From assembly GCA_026398895.1 (NCBI GenBank), contig JAPLRZ010000060.1:35813-99812 (forward strand): a DNA stretch of 64,000 bases, given 5' to 3'. The stretch comes from Methylococcales bacterium. Lineage in GTDB: Bacteria > Pseudomonadota > Gammaproteobacteria > Methylococcales > Methylomonadaceae. A model generated the notes under the pieces. It saw nothing but the letters and a program-made list of their open reading frames with translations. It was not told the origin of the DNA and did no database searches. Shown here piece by piece: positions 55,808 to 64,000 of the stretch (position 1 is the stretch's first letter; each line of letters begins with the position of its first letter). The position numbers and the translations under genes are program-made.

Positions 55808-56359
55808 TTATAAAATCTCAGGCAAAAAAAACTCACTGACTAGCATTTGCTGATGCTTAATCGCATACACTGTTCGTCTGCCCCAGAGGGGTTGTTCGAT
55901 GTGGGCGGCGGTCAACGCGCTTACTGTCCAATAAGCAGGATTAATCAAGGTTACATCCATTGCAATGCGTTCTAACTTGGGATAGGAAAAAATCACTTCA
56001 CCTAGAGGACGTGTTCCTAAACGCGCTAAACTACTGGCTATTTTAATAGTGGTCGCTGGAATGATGGTTCTGGCTAAAATCAGCGGTTTACCGTCAGCGT
56101 GTAATAACACTTCACGGCTTAAACACACACGGTGTTCGGGTAATTTCAGTAAACCGCGTTCAGTTAAAAATGGTACGCGCCACTGTTGGAATAAAACCTT
56201 AACTGCCACAGCATCACCATAAACAGCGCGTAACCGTTGCGTGAGTGAACCTGCTTCATACGTCCATGACTGCACAGTTTCTGGCAACTGGTGGCGCGTA
56301 CCAATACGATTTTCTCGCCACGCAGGTTCTCGATTAAATAATACACTTTGAGTAGTCAA
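55808..56359 (-). CDS. ubiC: Chorismate lyase
   Basis: It converts chorismate to 4-hydroxybenzoate and pyruvate, the first step of ubiquinone synthesis. The 183-residue protein shows SWTYEAGSLTQRLRAVYGDA, the region PLILARTIIPATTI with the catalytic Arg, and the C-terminal WGRRTVYAIKHQQMLVSEFF with the Glu of the family. It lies 6 bp downstream of recG on the same strand; ubiA is not next to it. Confidence 0.92.
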   Translation of the reverse strand: MTTQSVLFNREPAWRENRIGTRHQLPETVQSWTYEAGSLTQRLRAVYGDAVAVKVLFQQWRVPFLTERGLLKLPEHRVCLSREVLLHADGKPLILARTIIPATTIKIASSLARLGTRPLGEVIFSYPKLERIAMDVTLINPAYWTVSALTAAHIEQPLWGRRTVYAIKHQQMLVSEFFLPEIL

Positions 56360-56365
56360 ACGCGC

Positions 56366-58450
56366 TTAAACCTCTGCGTAATCGCTAGGATCGCCCAGCC
56401 AACGCTCGCATAAGGGTTGTACGGCTTGGGGATATTCGCTGAAAAATTGTTCACCCATTTGTTGGATAGTCTCCAATAAATCGGCATCTCTGGCTAAATC
56501 TGCCACTTTAAAATGAATCTGCCCAGTTTGTCGTGTTCCCATGACATCACCTGGCCCGCGTAGTTGCAAATCTTTTTCGGCAATCACAAAGCCGTCATTG
56601 CTGTCTCGTAAAATACCCAGCCGTTGCCGTGCAATTTCTGATAATGGCGATTGATACATCAGTAAGCAATAACTGTCATCAGAACCACGCCCCACTCGTC
56701 CGCGTAATTGATGTAATTGCGCTAATCCTAAGCGTTCTGGATTTTCAATAATCATCAGACCTGCATTGGGTACATCCACACCGACTTCAATCACGGTAGT
56801 CGCCACTAATAAATCCAGCTCATGCTTTTTAAAGGCTTGCATCACCGCATCTTTTTCTGCGGATTTCATGCGTCCATGTATCAATGCAACGCGCACCGTA
56901 GGCAAAGCAAGCGTCAATAGTTCTGCGGTTTTTTCTGCCGCTTCACATTGCAACACTTCTGATTCTTCAATCAGAGTACACACCCAATAACCTTGGCGTT
57001 TTTTAGCAACCCAATGATTAATTCTATCAATGACACTGTCGCGCCGTTCCGCTGGAATCACGCTAGTGACGACAGGTTTTCGATTCGGCGGCAATTCATC
57101 AATAATGGATATATCTAAATCGGAATATTGTAACATTGCCAAAGTACGCGGAATCGGGGTGGCGGTCATCACTAATTGATGAGGACGCAATCCATCTTGT
57201 TGTCCCTTGTCTCGTAATGCCATACGTTGATGCACACCAAAACGGTGTTGTTCATCAATAATAATTAAACCTAGCCGCTGAAACTGCACGCTTTCTTGAA
57301 ACAAGGCATGAGTACCGACCACAATTCCTGCTGAACCATCCGCTAAGGCTTGCAAAATAGCGGCGCGTGCTTTGCCTTTAACCTGCCCTGTCAATGACAG
57401 CACTAGCGTTTGAAACCCCGCAAACCACGCAGTGAAATTACGATAATGTTGTTCTGCGAGTAATTCAGTCGGAGCCATCACCGCCACTTGATAACCAGCG
57501 GTCAATGCCAATAGTGCAGCATAAGCAGACACCACAGTTTTTCCTGAACCGACATCACCTTGTACCAAGCGCATCATTGGATGAGTGGATTGGCAATCGG
57601 CTTCAATTTCGGCAATCACTCGTTGTTGTGCGCCTGTTAAGGTAAACGCTAACGAACGTAAAAAATGGGCTTTACTGCTTGCCAGTGTAGGGCTGGTAAA
57701 TTGTGGTGCTTGCCAGACTTTAGCCGTTTGTTTTAATTTTTTCAGACTTAAATAATGGCTAAGCAACTCTTCAAATGCCAAACGTTTTAACGCAGGTAAG
57801 CTGCCATCTTGTAAAGCTTGTATCGATACTGCTTCATTGGGCGCGTGTAACGTTTGAATGGCTTCCAATAAAGGCGGGTATTGATAGCGTTGCAAAATAG
57901 GCGCGGGAATCCAGTCATGCAGCGTTGCCGCTTCGTTTAATGCCAGATTGACTACTTTGCGAAGTGTCGCTTGACTCAAACCTTCGGTCAACGGATACAC
58001 AGGGGTTAAGCTATTTTCTGGGCAGTAACTGTCAGGGTCGGCAATAATGCGGTACTCAGGATGCACCATTTCTAAACCTACATAGCCATAACGTATTTCG
58101 GCAAAACAACTCAGCCACGTTCCCACTTTTAAACTGTTATGTAAATTGGCATTAAAATGGAAAAATTTTAGAAAAATAAAGCCCGTGCCATCACTGATAC
58201 GACATACCAGAGCTTTACGTCCTTTGGGCAACACATCAACCAATTCCACTTTGCCGCAAATCAACACCGTCATGCCAACGCTCAAAGCGCCAATAGCATG
58301 AATGCGCGTTCTATCTTCATAACGATAAGGCAGATAAAAAATAAGGTCTTGAAGCGTCCGTATTCCCAGTTTATGCAAACGGCTAGCGGTATGCGTACCA
58401 ACTCCCGTCAAGCTAGTAATCGACTGGTTAAGCGTGGACGAATTGTTCAT
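56366..58450 (-). CDS. recG: ATP-dependent DNA helicase RecG
   Basis: RecG reverses stalled replication forks and unwinds branched DNA. The 694-residue protein has an N-terminal wedge/OB region, the P-loop MRLVQGDVGSGKT, the DExH-box LIIIDEQHRFGVHQRMALRD, and helicase motifs V/VI (VIEVGVDVPNAGLMIIENPE, QLRGRVGRG). ridA is upstream and ubiC downstream, with short gaps on the same strand. Confidence 0.98.
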   Translation of the reverse strand: MNNSSTLNQSITSLTGVGTHTASRLHKLGIRTLQDLIFYLPYRYEDRTRIHAIGALSVGMTVLICGKVELVDVLPKGRKALVCRISDGTGFIFLKFFHFNANLHNSLKVGTWLSCFAEIRYGYVGLEMVHPEYRIIADPDSYCPENSLTPVYPLTEGLSQATLRKVVNLALNEAATLHDWIPAPILQRYQYPPLLEAIQTLHAPNEAVSIQALQDGSLPALKRLAFEELLSHYLSLKKLKQTAKVWQAPQFTSPTLASSKAHFLRSLAFTLTGAQQRVIAEIEADCQSTHPMMRLVQGDVGSGKTVVSAYAALLALTAGYQVAVMAPTELLAEQHYRNFTAWFAGFQTLVLSLTGQVKGKARAAILQALADGSAGIVVGTHALFQESVQFQRLGLIIIDEQHRFGVHQRMALRDKGQQDGLRPHQLVMTATPIPRTLAMLQYSDLDISIIDELPPNRKPVVTSVIPAERRDSVIDRINHWVAKKRQGYWVCTLIEESEVLQCEAAEKTAELLTLALPTVRVALIHGRMKSAEKDAVMQAFKKHELDLLVATTVIEVGVDVPNAGLMIIENPERLGLAQLHQLRGRVGRGSDDSYCLLMYQSPLSEIARQRLGILRDSNDGFVIAEKDLQLRGPGDVMGTRQTGQIHFKVADLARDADLLETIQQMGEQFFSEYPQAVQPLCERWLGDPSDYAEV

Positions 58451-58468
58451 TAACAGCCTACAGCTATG

Positions 58469-58873
58469 TTAAGACGCAGGATACTCTTGTGGCTTTAATA
58501 CCATAATGGCATCCATTTCCACATCCGCACCTTTAGGTAATGCCGCTACCCCAATCGCTGCGCGGGCAGGATAGGGTTCTTCAAAATACCGCGCCATAAT
58601 GTCATTAACAATAGGAAAATTCGCTAAATCCGTTAAAAATACATTGAGTTTAACAATATCTGAAAAATCCCCCTCCGCCGCGAGTGCGACAGCTTTTAGA
58701 TTTTCAAACACTTGAGTGATTTGCGCAGCAATATCGCCATCAACGATATTCATGGTTTCTGGATTCAAAGGAATTTGCCCTGAAAGATACACGGTGCGAT
58801 CCACTTTAACCGCCTGTGAATAAGTGCCTATCGCTTGCGGGGCATCCAATGTTTGAATAATGCTTTTAGTCAT
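58469..58873 (-). CDS. ridA: RidA family enamine/imine deaminase
   Basis: The 134-residue protein has [20 protein letters not shown] near the N terminus, the active-site Arg in [20 protein letters not shown], and the trimer-type ending. RidA removes reactive 2-aminoacrylate formed by PLP enzymes. It lies 18 bp upstream of recG, the same order as in E. coli and relatives. Confidence 0.95.
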   Translation of the reverse strand: MTKSIIQTLDAPQAIGTYSQAVKVDRTVYLSGQIPLNPETMNIVDGDIAAQITQVFENLKAVALAAEGDFSDIVKLNVFLTDLANFPIVNDIMARYFEEPYPARAAIGVAALPKGADVEMDAIMVLKPQEYPAS

Positions 58874-59145
58874 GACGAATCCTGATATTTTTAGTGTGAT
58901 GGTGCATTATATTCTTACCCAGCGTTGCTGGATTTATATTTGCATAAAATTGTCAGCGGGGCAATGGCTTTCATTGTGTCTGCTGAATAGGTTTATTCAA
59001 GTAAACAAGGCATTTCTGTCTCTGAAAAAACCTTTCAATCACGCTATCATAGAATTGTGCGTTAGCTATAGGCATACGCTGAAAGTATGGGAACAATAGA
59101 AAAATGCTAAAATCCACATTTTTAATCCTATCCTCACTTTAAACC

Positions 59146-60327
59146 ATGACTGATACCAACTGGAACGATTATTCCCTTGAAACCCAAGCTATCCGCGCTG
59201 GTCATCGACGCACCCACGAAGATGAACACAGCATTCCTATTTTTGCTACGTCTAGCTATGTGTTTAAAAGTGCCGAAGAAGCGTCATTACGTTTTACAGG
59301 CAAAATAGCGGGTAATATTTATTCGCGATTTACCAATCCAACGGTGGACGCTTTTCAACAACGCTTGGCATTGATGGAAAAAGGCGAACGCTGTTTGGCG
59401 TTTGCCTCAGGTATGGCGGCGATTATGGCAGTCGGTATGGGCTTGTTGAAAGCAGGCGATCACGTTGTGTGTTCACGCGGGGTGTTTGGTAATACAGTGA
59501 TGATATTCACTAATTATTTTGCCAAGTTCGGCGTAGAAACTGACTTTGTTGATTTGATTGATACGGCAGCGTGGGAGGCGGCAATTAAGCCTAACACACG
59601 ATTTTTATTTTTAGAAACACCGTCGAATCCGCTGGTTGAAATTGCCGATATTCAAGCACTGGCAGATATTGCTCATGCGCACGGTTGTTTATTAATCGTT
59701 GATAATTGTTTTTGTACGCCTGTGTTGCAAAAGCCGTTTGAATTGGGTGCCGATATAGTCGTGCATTCGGCAACTAAATACATTGATGGTCAAGGGCGTT
59801 GCGTGGGTGGTGCGGTGATTGCCAGTAATGAGATTATCGAACAGTTTATTTATCCGTATTTACGCACGGGTGGCGCGACTATGAGTCCGTTTAATGCGTG
59901 GGTATTTTTATCGGGTTTAGAAACTTTAGCAATTCGTATGAAAGCGCATTGCGATAGTGCGTTTGAATTAGCAAAGTGGTTAGAACAACAGCCCAGCGTG
60001 GCGAAAGTGCATTACGCGGGTTTGCCGTCTCATGCCCAACACGAACTTGCCAAGCGGCAACAAAGTCACTTCGGTGGCATTGTCAGTTTTGAATTAACAG
60101 GAGGTAAGGATCACGCATGGCGTTTGATTGATGCTACTCGCATCATTTCCATTACCGCTAATTTGGGTGATGTGAAAACCACCATTACCCATCCTGCAAC
60201 CACTACGCATGGTCGTTTAACGCCTGAATTGCGTGCTAAAGCGGGTATTAAAGATGGCTTGGTGCGGATTTCGGTGGGTTTGGAAAATCTTGAAGATATT
60301 AAAAACGATTTGTTGCGTGGGTTGTGA
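59146..60327 (+). CDS. metZ: O-succinylhomoserine sulfhydrylase
   Basis: It makes homocysteine from O-succinylhomoserine and sulfide. The 393-residue PLP enzyme of the Cys/Met metabolism family shows YSRFTNPTVDAFQQRLA, the FASGMAAIMAVG loop, and the PLP lysine in VVHSATKYIDGQGRCVGG. The GQGR after the lysine region is usual in MetZ rather than in MetB. Upstream, a 271-bp gap separates it from the divergent ridA. Confidence 0.93.
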   Translation: MTDTNWNDYSLETQAIRAGHRRTHEDEHSIPIFATSSYVFKSAEEASLRFTGKIAGNIYSRFTNPTVDAFQQRLALMEKGERCLAFASGMAAIMAVGMGLLKAGDHVVCSRGVFGNTVMIFTNYFAKFGVETDFVDLIDTAAWEAAIKPNTRFLFLETPSNPLVEIADIQALADIAHAHGCLLIVDNCFCTPVLQKPFELGADIVVHSATKYIDGQGRCVGGAVIASNEIIEQFIYPYLRTGGATMSPFNAWVFLSGLETLAIRMKAHCDSAFELAKWLEQQPSVAKVHYAGLPSHAQHELAKRQQSHFGGIVSFELTGGKDHAWRLIDATRIISITANLGDVKTTITHPATTTHGRLTPELRAKAGIKDGLVRISVGLENLEDIKNDLLRGL

Positions 60328-60334
60328 TTGTCTA

Positions 60335-60503
60335 GTTCCCATGCGCTGCGTCACTGTCATTAAGTTAAGGATTTTTCCGTTTGCCCTGAGCTTGTCGAAG
60401 GGTGAATGGAAAAATCATGGTTAGGGTTTATGCGTAATACAGGAGTGCAAGCTTTGCTTGCACTCCTGCTTGACTTAATGGCAGTGATGCCGCGCGTGGG
60501 AAC
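60335..60503. repeat. Composite repeat element between metZ and the PfkB-family gene
   Basis: Imperfect ~30-bp terminal inverted arms (60335-60364, GTTCCCATGCGCTGCGTCAC; and 60474-60503) flank a partial R1 core (about 60383-60406) and a complete R3 hairpin (60441-60467). This nested arrangement looks like a small non-coding mobile element that took in other repeats. One arm also occurs alone at 52129. Confidence 0.75.
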
Positions 60504-60515
60504 GAGAATCTGCTT

Positions 60516-61397
60516 ATGAATATTGATGTGTTATGTGTGGGTCATGCCTCCTACGATTTAGTGTTTTCAGTTGACCATCATCCTGCTGAAAATGAAAAAA
60601 TGGTCGCCGATGGTTTTATTTCTTGTGGCGGAGGTCCAGCGGCGAATGCTGCTGTTATGGTGGCTAAATTAGGTTTATCTGCCGCGTTTGCAGGTTATTT
60701 GGGACTCGATGTGCAGGGTGAACTACACGCTCAAGAGTTAGTCGTACATGGTGTTAATACGCAATGTGTGGTTCGGGGTGATTCGCCTACGCCCTTATCC
60801 ACAGTGATAGTGAAGCCAAATGGCAACCGTGCGTTAATCAATTACAAAGGTGATACTCAGCCATTAGCGGCGAATGCAATTGATTTTTCCGTACTCAATC
60901 CAAGTGTGATTTTATTCGATGGACATGAGCCGCACATTTCTGTTCCCTTAGCTGAACACGCCCGTAAAATAGGTATTCCAACGGTACTCGATGCAGGTTC
61001 GGTACATGACGGTACACTGGCACTCATGGGTTTGGTCGATTATTTAGTGTGTTCGGAAAAATTTGCCTTGCAACTAAAAGGTGATGAATATGCCGCGTTA
61101 GCGTATTTAGCAAACCTCGCGCCTTTTGTTGTTATCACCCTAGGTGAGTGGGGGTTGATTTGGCAACACGGACAGCAAAGTGGCAAGTTAGACGCACTTG
61201 CTATTAATGCAATTGATACCACAGGCGCGGGTGATGCGTTTCATGGTGCATTTGCAGCAGGGATAGCAGCAGGATTGGATTGGCTGACGGTGTTGCGTTA
61301 TGCCAGTGTTGCTGGGTCGCTGTGTTGTACAAAAATGGGGGCGCGGCTGGGATTACCGTCTAAGAAAGAACACGACATTGTGTTTGCAAATTTATAA
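60516..61397 (+). CDS. PfkB family carbohydrate kinase (ribokinase-like)
   Basis: The 293-residue protein has the N-terminal LCVGHASYDLVFSVDHHPAE, the FISCGGGPAANAAVMVAKLG substrate/lid motif, and the C-terminal anion-hole [20 protein letters not shown] (catalytic Asp about 239). Family members phosphorylate sugars or nucleosides such as ribose, fructose or adenosine; the substrate is not evident. It is not adjacent to other sugar genes. Confidence 0.88.
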   Translation: MNIDVLCVGHASYDLVFSVDHHPAENEKMVADGFISCGGGPAANAAVMVAKLGLSAAFAGYLGLDVQGELHAQELVVHGVNTQCVVRGDSPTPLSTVIVKPNGNRALINYKGDTQPLAANAIDFSVLNPSVILFDGHEPHISVPLAEHARKIGIPTVLDAGSVHDGTLALMGLVDYLVCSEKFALQLKGDEYAALAYLANLAPFVVITLGEWGLIWQHGQQSGKLDALAINAIDTTGAGDAFHGAFAAGIAAGLDWLTVLRYASVAGSLCCTKMGARLGLPSKKEHDIVFANL

Positions 61398-61412
61398 ACA
61401 GGAAGCTTAGTT

Positions 61413-61835
61413 ATGAAATTTATTTTACGACTCATACCAATTGCCATAATTATCGTTTTATTCTTTAGGATTTCTGAATTAGCACTCAATCTACCGACTC
61501 AAATGTTCAACGCAGCATCAAAACACGCCCCTAGTGGCGCACCAGTTATCCAACTTAATAATCATGCACCTAATTTTATCGAATTCACGAAGAGGCTAAT
61601 AGATGGTCAACCTCTTGTAACCAGTGAAACCAAGACTACACCAGAAACATTAGCCCCAACCCAGCAACAACTATTTGTCGAACAAATAAAAAAAGATGAA
61701 AAATTTAGGGCTTACTATCACAAACCCGAAAAATGTGACCCTCCTAGCACTCACGAAATACGAGTAGCGTGCGTTAATGAAAACATGAGAGCCAGAACTA
61801 AGTTTGAAGCGTTGTATAGTCAAGGAAAAATTTAA
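61413..61835 (+). CDS. Hypothetical membrane-anchored protein
   Basis: The 140-residue protein has one N-terminal membrane segment (FILRLIPIAIIIVLFF), then a polar periplasmic-type part with two Cys near the C terminus (EKCDPP and VACVNE). It starts 16 bp after the PfkB-family gene, so co-transcription is likely. The stop overlaps the stop of the convergent TonB-dependent receptor by 4 bp. No family was recognised. Confidence 0.6.
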   Translation: MKFILRLIPIAIIIVLFFRISELALNLPTQMFNAASKHAPSGAPVIQLNNHAPNFIEFTKRLIDGQPLVTSETKTTPETLAPTQQQLFVEQIKKDEKFRAYYHKPEKCDPPSTHEIRVACVNENMRARTKFEALYSQGKI

Positions 61836-63859
61836 AAATTAACCGCTAAACGCACACCAAATAACCTAGGATCACTAGGCACTCCGCGTAGGCTGTCGAT
61901 TTTGAAAGTGTAATAGTGGGTATCGGCGATGTTTTTCACAAACGCATAAATGCTGTAATTTTTCCACTCATAACCGACACGCGCAGTGGCAAGCGCGTAA
62001 GCATTCTGGCTCATGATGCTGGTATTGTTTTCATCAAAATAAGTTCTACCCGTCCATACACCTTCAACGCGAGCAAAATAACCTTGTGGGTGCTTGTATT
62101 GCAAGGCGAGTAGTCCCGTAAATTCAGGGACAAACGGGGCAATTTTTCCCGCATAATCAATTTTAGTAATCGGATCACGGTATTGGTCGAATTGTGTATG
62201 GGTGTAACCGAAGTTACCATCTAGGGTTAAATTTTCTATCAGTTGCGCTTGGGATTCAACTTCAAAACCGACACTGTGCGCTTTGGGTGCATTGACCACA
62301 GCATAATCGGTTTGGGTAAAAAATCGTTCAACTTGATAATTTTCAATGTCGTAATAAAAACCTGCCACATTGAATTTAAGGCGATCATTCAACCATTGGC
62401 TTTTAATGCCCAGTTCATTATTCCAAAGCCGCTCTTGCTTATAGTGGGATAAATTTTCGTTGATGTTGGCAATGGTATATCCAGCGGGTTTAAAAGATAA
62501 ACCTGTTGCCGCATAAAGCAGAGCATTATCTGATAGCGTGACATCAATACCGAATTTAGGGCTAACAAAAAACGAACTATCACGTTGTTGTAAACTGGTT
62601 TTCTTGCCGTTAGGAAAGCTATTAGCCGCATCAATCACGTTTTCCACATAATCGACTCGCAAATCCAGATGAGGTTTTATTTGCTTAAAGCCTTGATAAG
62701 CAAGTTGTCCAAACACCGCGTAATTATCGACATCATTTTTTTTTATATCGTAGTGGGTATTGGCTTGTAGTATCAAGGTGTCGATAACGCTATGTTTTTT
62801 GTCATTGCTATAGAATAACCCTGTGTGCCAGTTCCAAGTGCTGTGCTGGTCTTTGGGACGTAAACGAAATTCCTGTGTCCATGCAGTTTCGGCGACAGTC
62901 TGGGGGCGAGTGTACACGGTAGGTATTAAATTCAAATCTGTCACACGCGGATTCATTTGCCAAAACCGCCGACTGCTGACAGACAACAATTCATAATCAC
63001 TTGTGTCGTAGGCAATGCGTATCGCTTGGCTATCGGATTGTTGCTTTAGTTGTTCGGTCACTTCAGAACGCACGGTATAAAAATCAGGCGAATCCAAACG
63101 CGTATAGCGACTCGAACCATAATTAAAATTTTCTTTACTCAGTATTAATCGCACATCCCACGCCTTAGTGGGAGTCCATTTTAATGCGGCTCGTCCACTA
63201 AAATTTGTTTGATTATCAGGGATGGTATTTAAATAACTGTTAGTTAGAAAACCATCCCGCTGTTGAAACTCGCCGCTTAAATTAAAATACAGCTTATCTT
63301 TTATTAACGCGCCCGAACTATTAGCCGTCACTTGATGTTGATTAAAGTTGCCCAATTCTAAAGCGACACCTGCGTGCAAATCGTTTTCAGCTTGTTTGGT
63401 TTTAATATCAATCGCGCCTGCATAGGCATTTTTACCAAACCGTGCAGGTTGTGAACTGCGATACACGTCTAAGCTATCAATGGCAAATAACCGCCCCATC
63501 GATGACATTGAGCTGCTATACGGTACATCATCCACATAAATCACCACCGCTGGCGCACTAAACAGCGCGGTATTCGTTAAGCCACGCACACTAAATTTTT
63601 GCCCATAAGAGCCAACGCCATCATTAGTTAAATGTAAATTGGCTATTTGTTGGGTCAAAGTTTGCAGATTATTAATGTCGCGTTCGATTAATTCTTGTCG
63701 ATAAAATTCATCTTTACTGACAGGCTCAGTATTAAACGCTGGCGCGGTTGAATGTTTGCTAACGACCGTCATCGTATCAAGTTCAGTCACTTGCTGTGTC
63801 GCTAACGCTACCATTGAAAATAAATAATGGCTTAAAAATAATACTAATTTATATTTCAT
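61832..63859 (-). CDS. TonB-dependent outer-membrane receptor
   Basis: The 675-residue protein has a signal peptide (to MVALA), a TonB-box-like segment TELDTMTVVSKHS, a plug domain (about 60-180, with KFSVRGLTNTALFSAPAVVI and YAGAIDIKTK), and a barrel ending LFGVRLAVNF. The ligand is unknown (siderophore, vitamin or carbohydrate). The plug carries RGLTN without extra domains. The region upstream (63860-64000) is AT-rich and should hold the promoter; a Fur box was not clear. Confidence 0.92.
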   Translation of the reverse strand: MKYKLVLFLSHYLFSMVALATQQVTELDTMTVVSKHSTAPAFNTEPVSKDEFYRQELIERDINNLQTLTQQIANLHLTNDGVGSYGQKFSVRGLTNTALFSAPAVVIYVDDVPYSSSMSSMGRLFAIDSLDVYRSSQPARFGKNAYAGAIDIKTKQAENDLHAGVALELGNFNQHQVTANSSGALIKDKLYFNLSGEFQQRDGFLTNSYLNTIPDNQTNFSGRAALKWTPTKAWDVRLILSKENFNYGSSRYTRLDSPDFYTVRSEVTEQLKQQSDSQAIRIAYDTSDYELLSVSSRRFWQMNPRVTDLNLIPTVYTRPQTVAETAWTQEFRLRPKDQHSTWNWHTGLFYSNDKKHSVIDTLILQANTHYDIKKNDVDNYAVFGQLAYQGFKQIKPHLDLRVDYVENVIDAANSFPNGKKTSLQQRDSSFFVSPKFGIDVTLSDNALLYAATGLSFKPAGYTIANINENLSHYKQERLWNNELGIKSQWLNDRLKFNVAGFYYDIENYQVERFFTQTDYAVVNAPKAHSVGFEVESQAQLIENLTLDGNFGYTHTQFDQYRDPITKIDYAGKIAPFVPEFTGLLALQYKHPQGYFARVEGVWTGRTYFDENNTSIMSQNAYALATARVGYEWKNYSIYAFVKNIADTHYYTFKIDSLRGVPSDPRLFGVRLAVNF

Positions 63860-64000
63860 TATTAGACTTGTTGCCGAATTTAAGTGATTGAATTCATTAT
63901 AATTTTAAAGTTCCAAATGGCGGCTGAAATGCCGATAAAAATATCTTCTAATAACTTAATATGATTTCTAAAACGGTCAGATAAGCAACGAAAAATCTTC

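Noticed and set aside
63860..64000. Fur box upstream of the TonB-dependent receptor
   Set aside because: The AT-rich stretch TATAATGAATTCAATCA has only weak similarity to the Fur consensus.

Overview
The window is chromosomal DNA of a free-living gammaproteobacterium. The evidence is gene order: secG followed by tRNA-Leu(GAG), accD-folC-dedD-purF downstream of trpFBA, yhbY/rlmE beside ftsH-glmM-tpiA, and recG next to ridA and ubiC. Moderately AT-rich DNA, a pyrophosphate-type phosphofructokinase, many toxin-antitoxin-like pairs and dense short palindromic repeats would fit a Thiotrichales/Beggiatoa-like or methylotroph-like lineage. That placement is inference only.

Layout. 1-4.5 kb (minus): a two-partner secretion locus, with a TpsB transporter gene followed by a FHA-type adhesin whose 3' end lies outside the window. 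4.7-7.4 kb: prfA and gnd. 7.6-11.7 kb: a one-gene restriction-modification-specificity protein overlapping a DUF4258/DUF2283 pair. 11.9-18.4 kb: pfp, proS, a periplasmic FKBP isomerase, rlmKL and acyP. 18.5-21.1 kb: an accessory strip (lipoprotein, Uma2 nuclease, DUF4160/DUF2442, an ORFan, YefM/YoeB). 21.2-25.9 kb: carB and greA, split by an ORFan. 26-30.2 kb: a coiled-coil McrB-like ATPase with a DUF2357 nuclease. 30.3-36.3 kb: yhbY, rlmE, ftsH, glmM, tpiA, secG and tRNA-Leu.

36.7-43.5 kb (minus) is the most unusual block: PqqD-like protein, ATP-grasp enzyme, fold-III PLP decarboxylase, Spy-like protein, urea-transporter/M23 fusion, outer-membrane barrel and TPR protein. The first three genes overlap by 4 bp each. 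I read it as a possible biosynthesis-plus-envelope system of unknown product. 44-52 kb: tmRNA, purF, dedD-like, folC, accD, trpA and a fused trpF-trpB. 52.3-55.7 kb: an orphan BTAD regulator, a helix-hairpin-helix ORFan and an IS630-like fragment. 55.8-64 kb: ubiC, recG, ridA, metZ, a PfkB-family kinase, a small membrane-anchored ORFan and a TonB-dependent receptor.

A theme across the window is invasion by several families of short inverted repeats. Most lie between genes, but some are read through in frame: two in the restriction-modification gene, one in rlmKL, probably one in the adhesin, and repeat-like sequence forms the linker that joins TrpF to TrpB.
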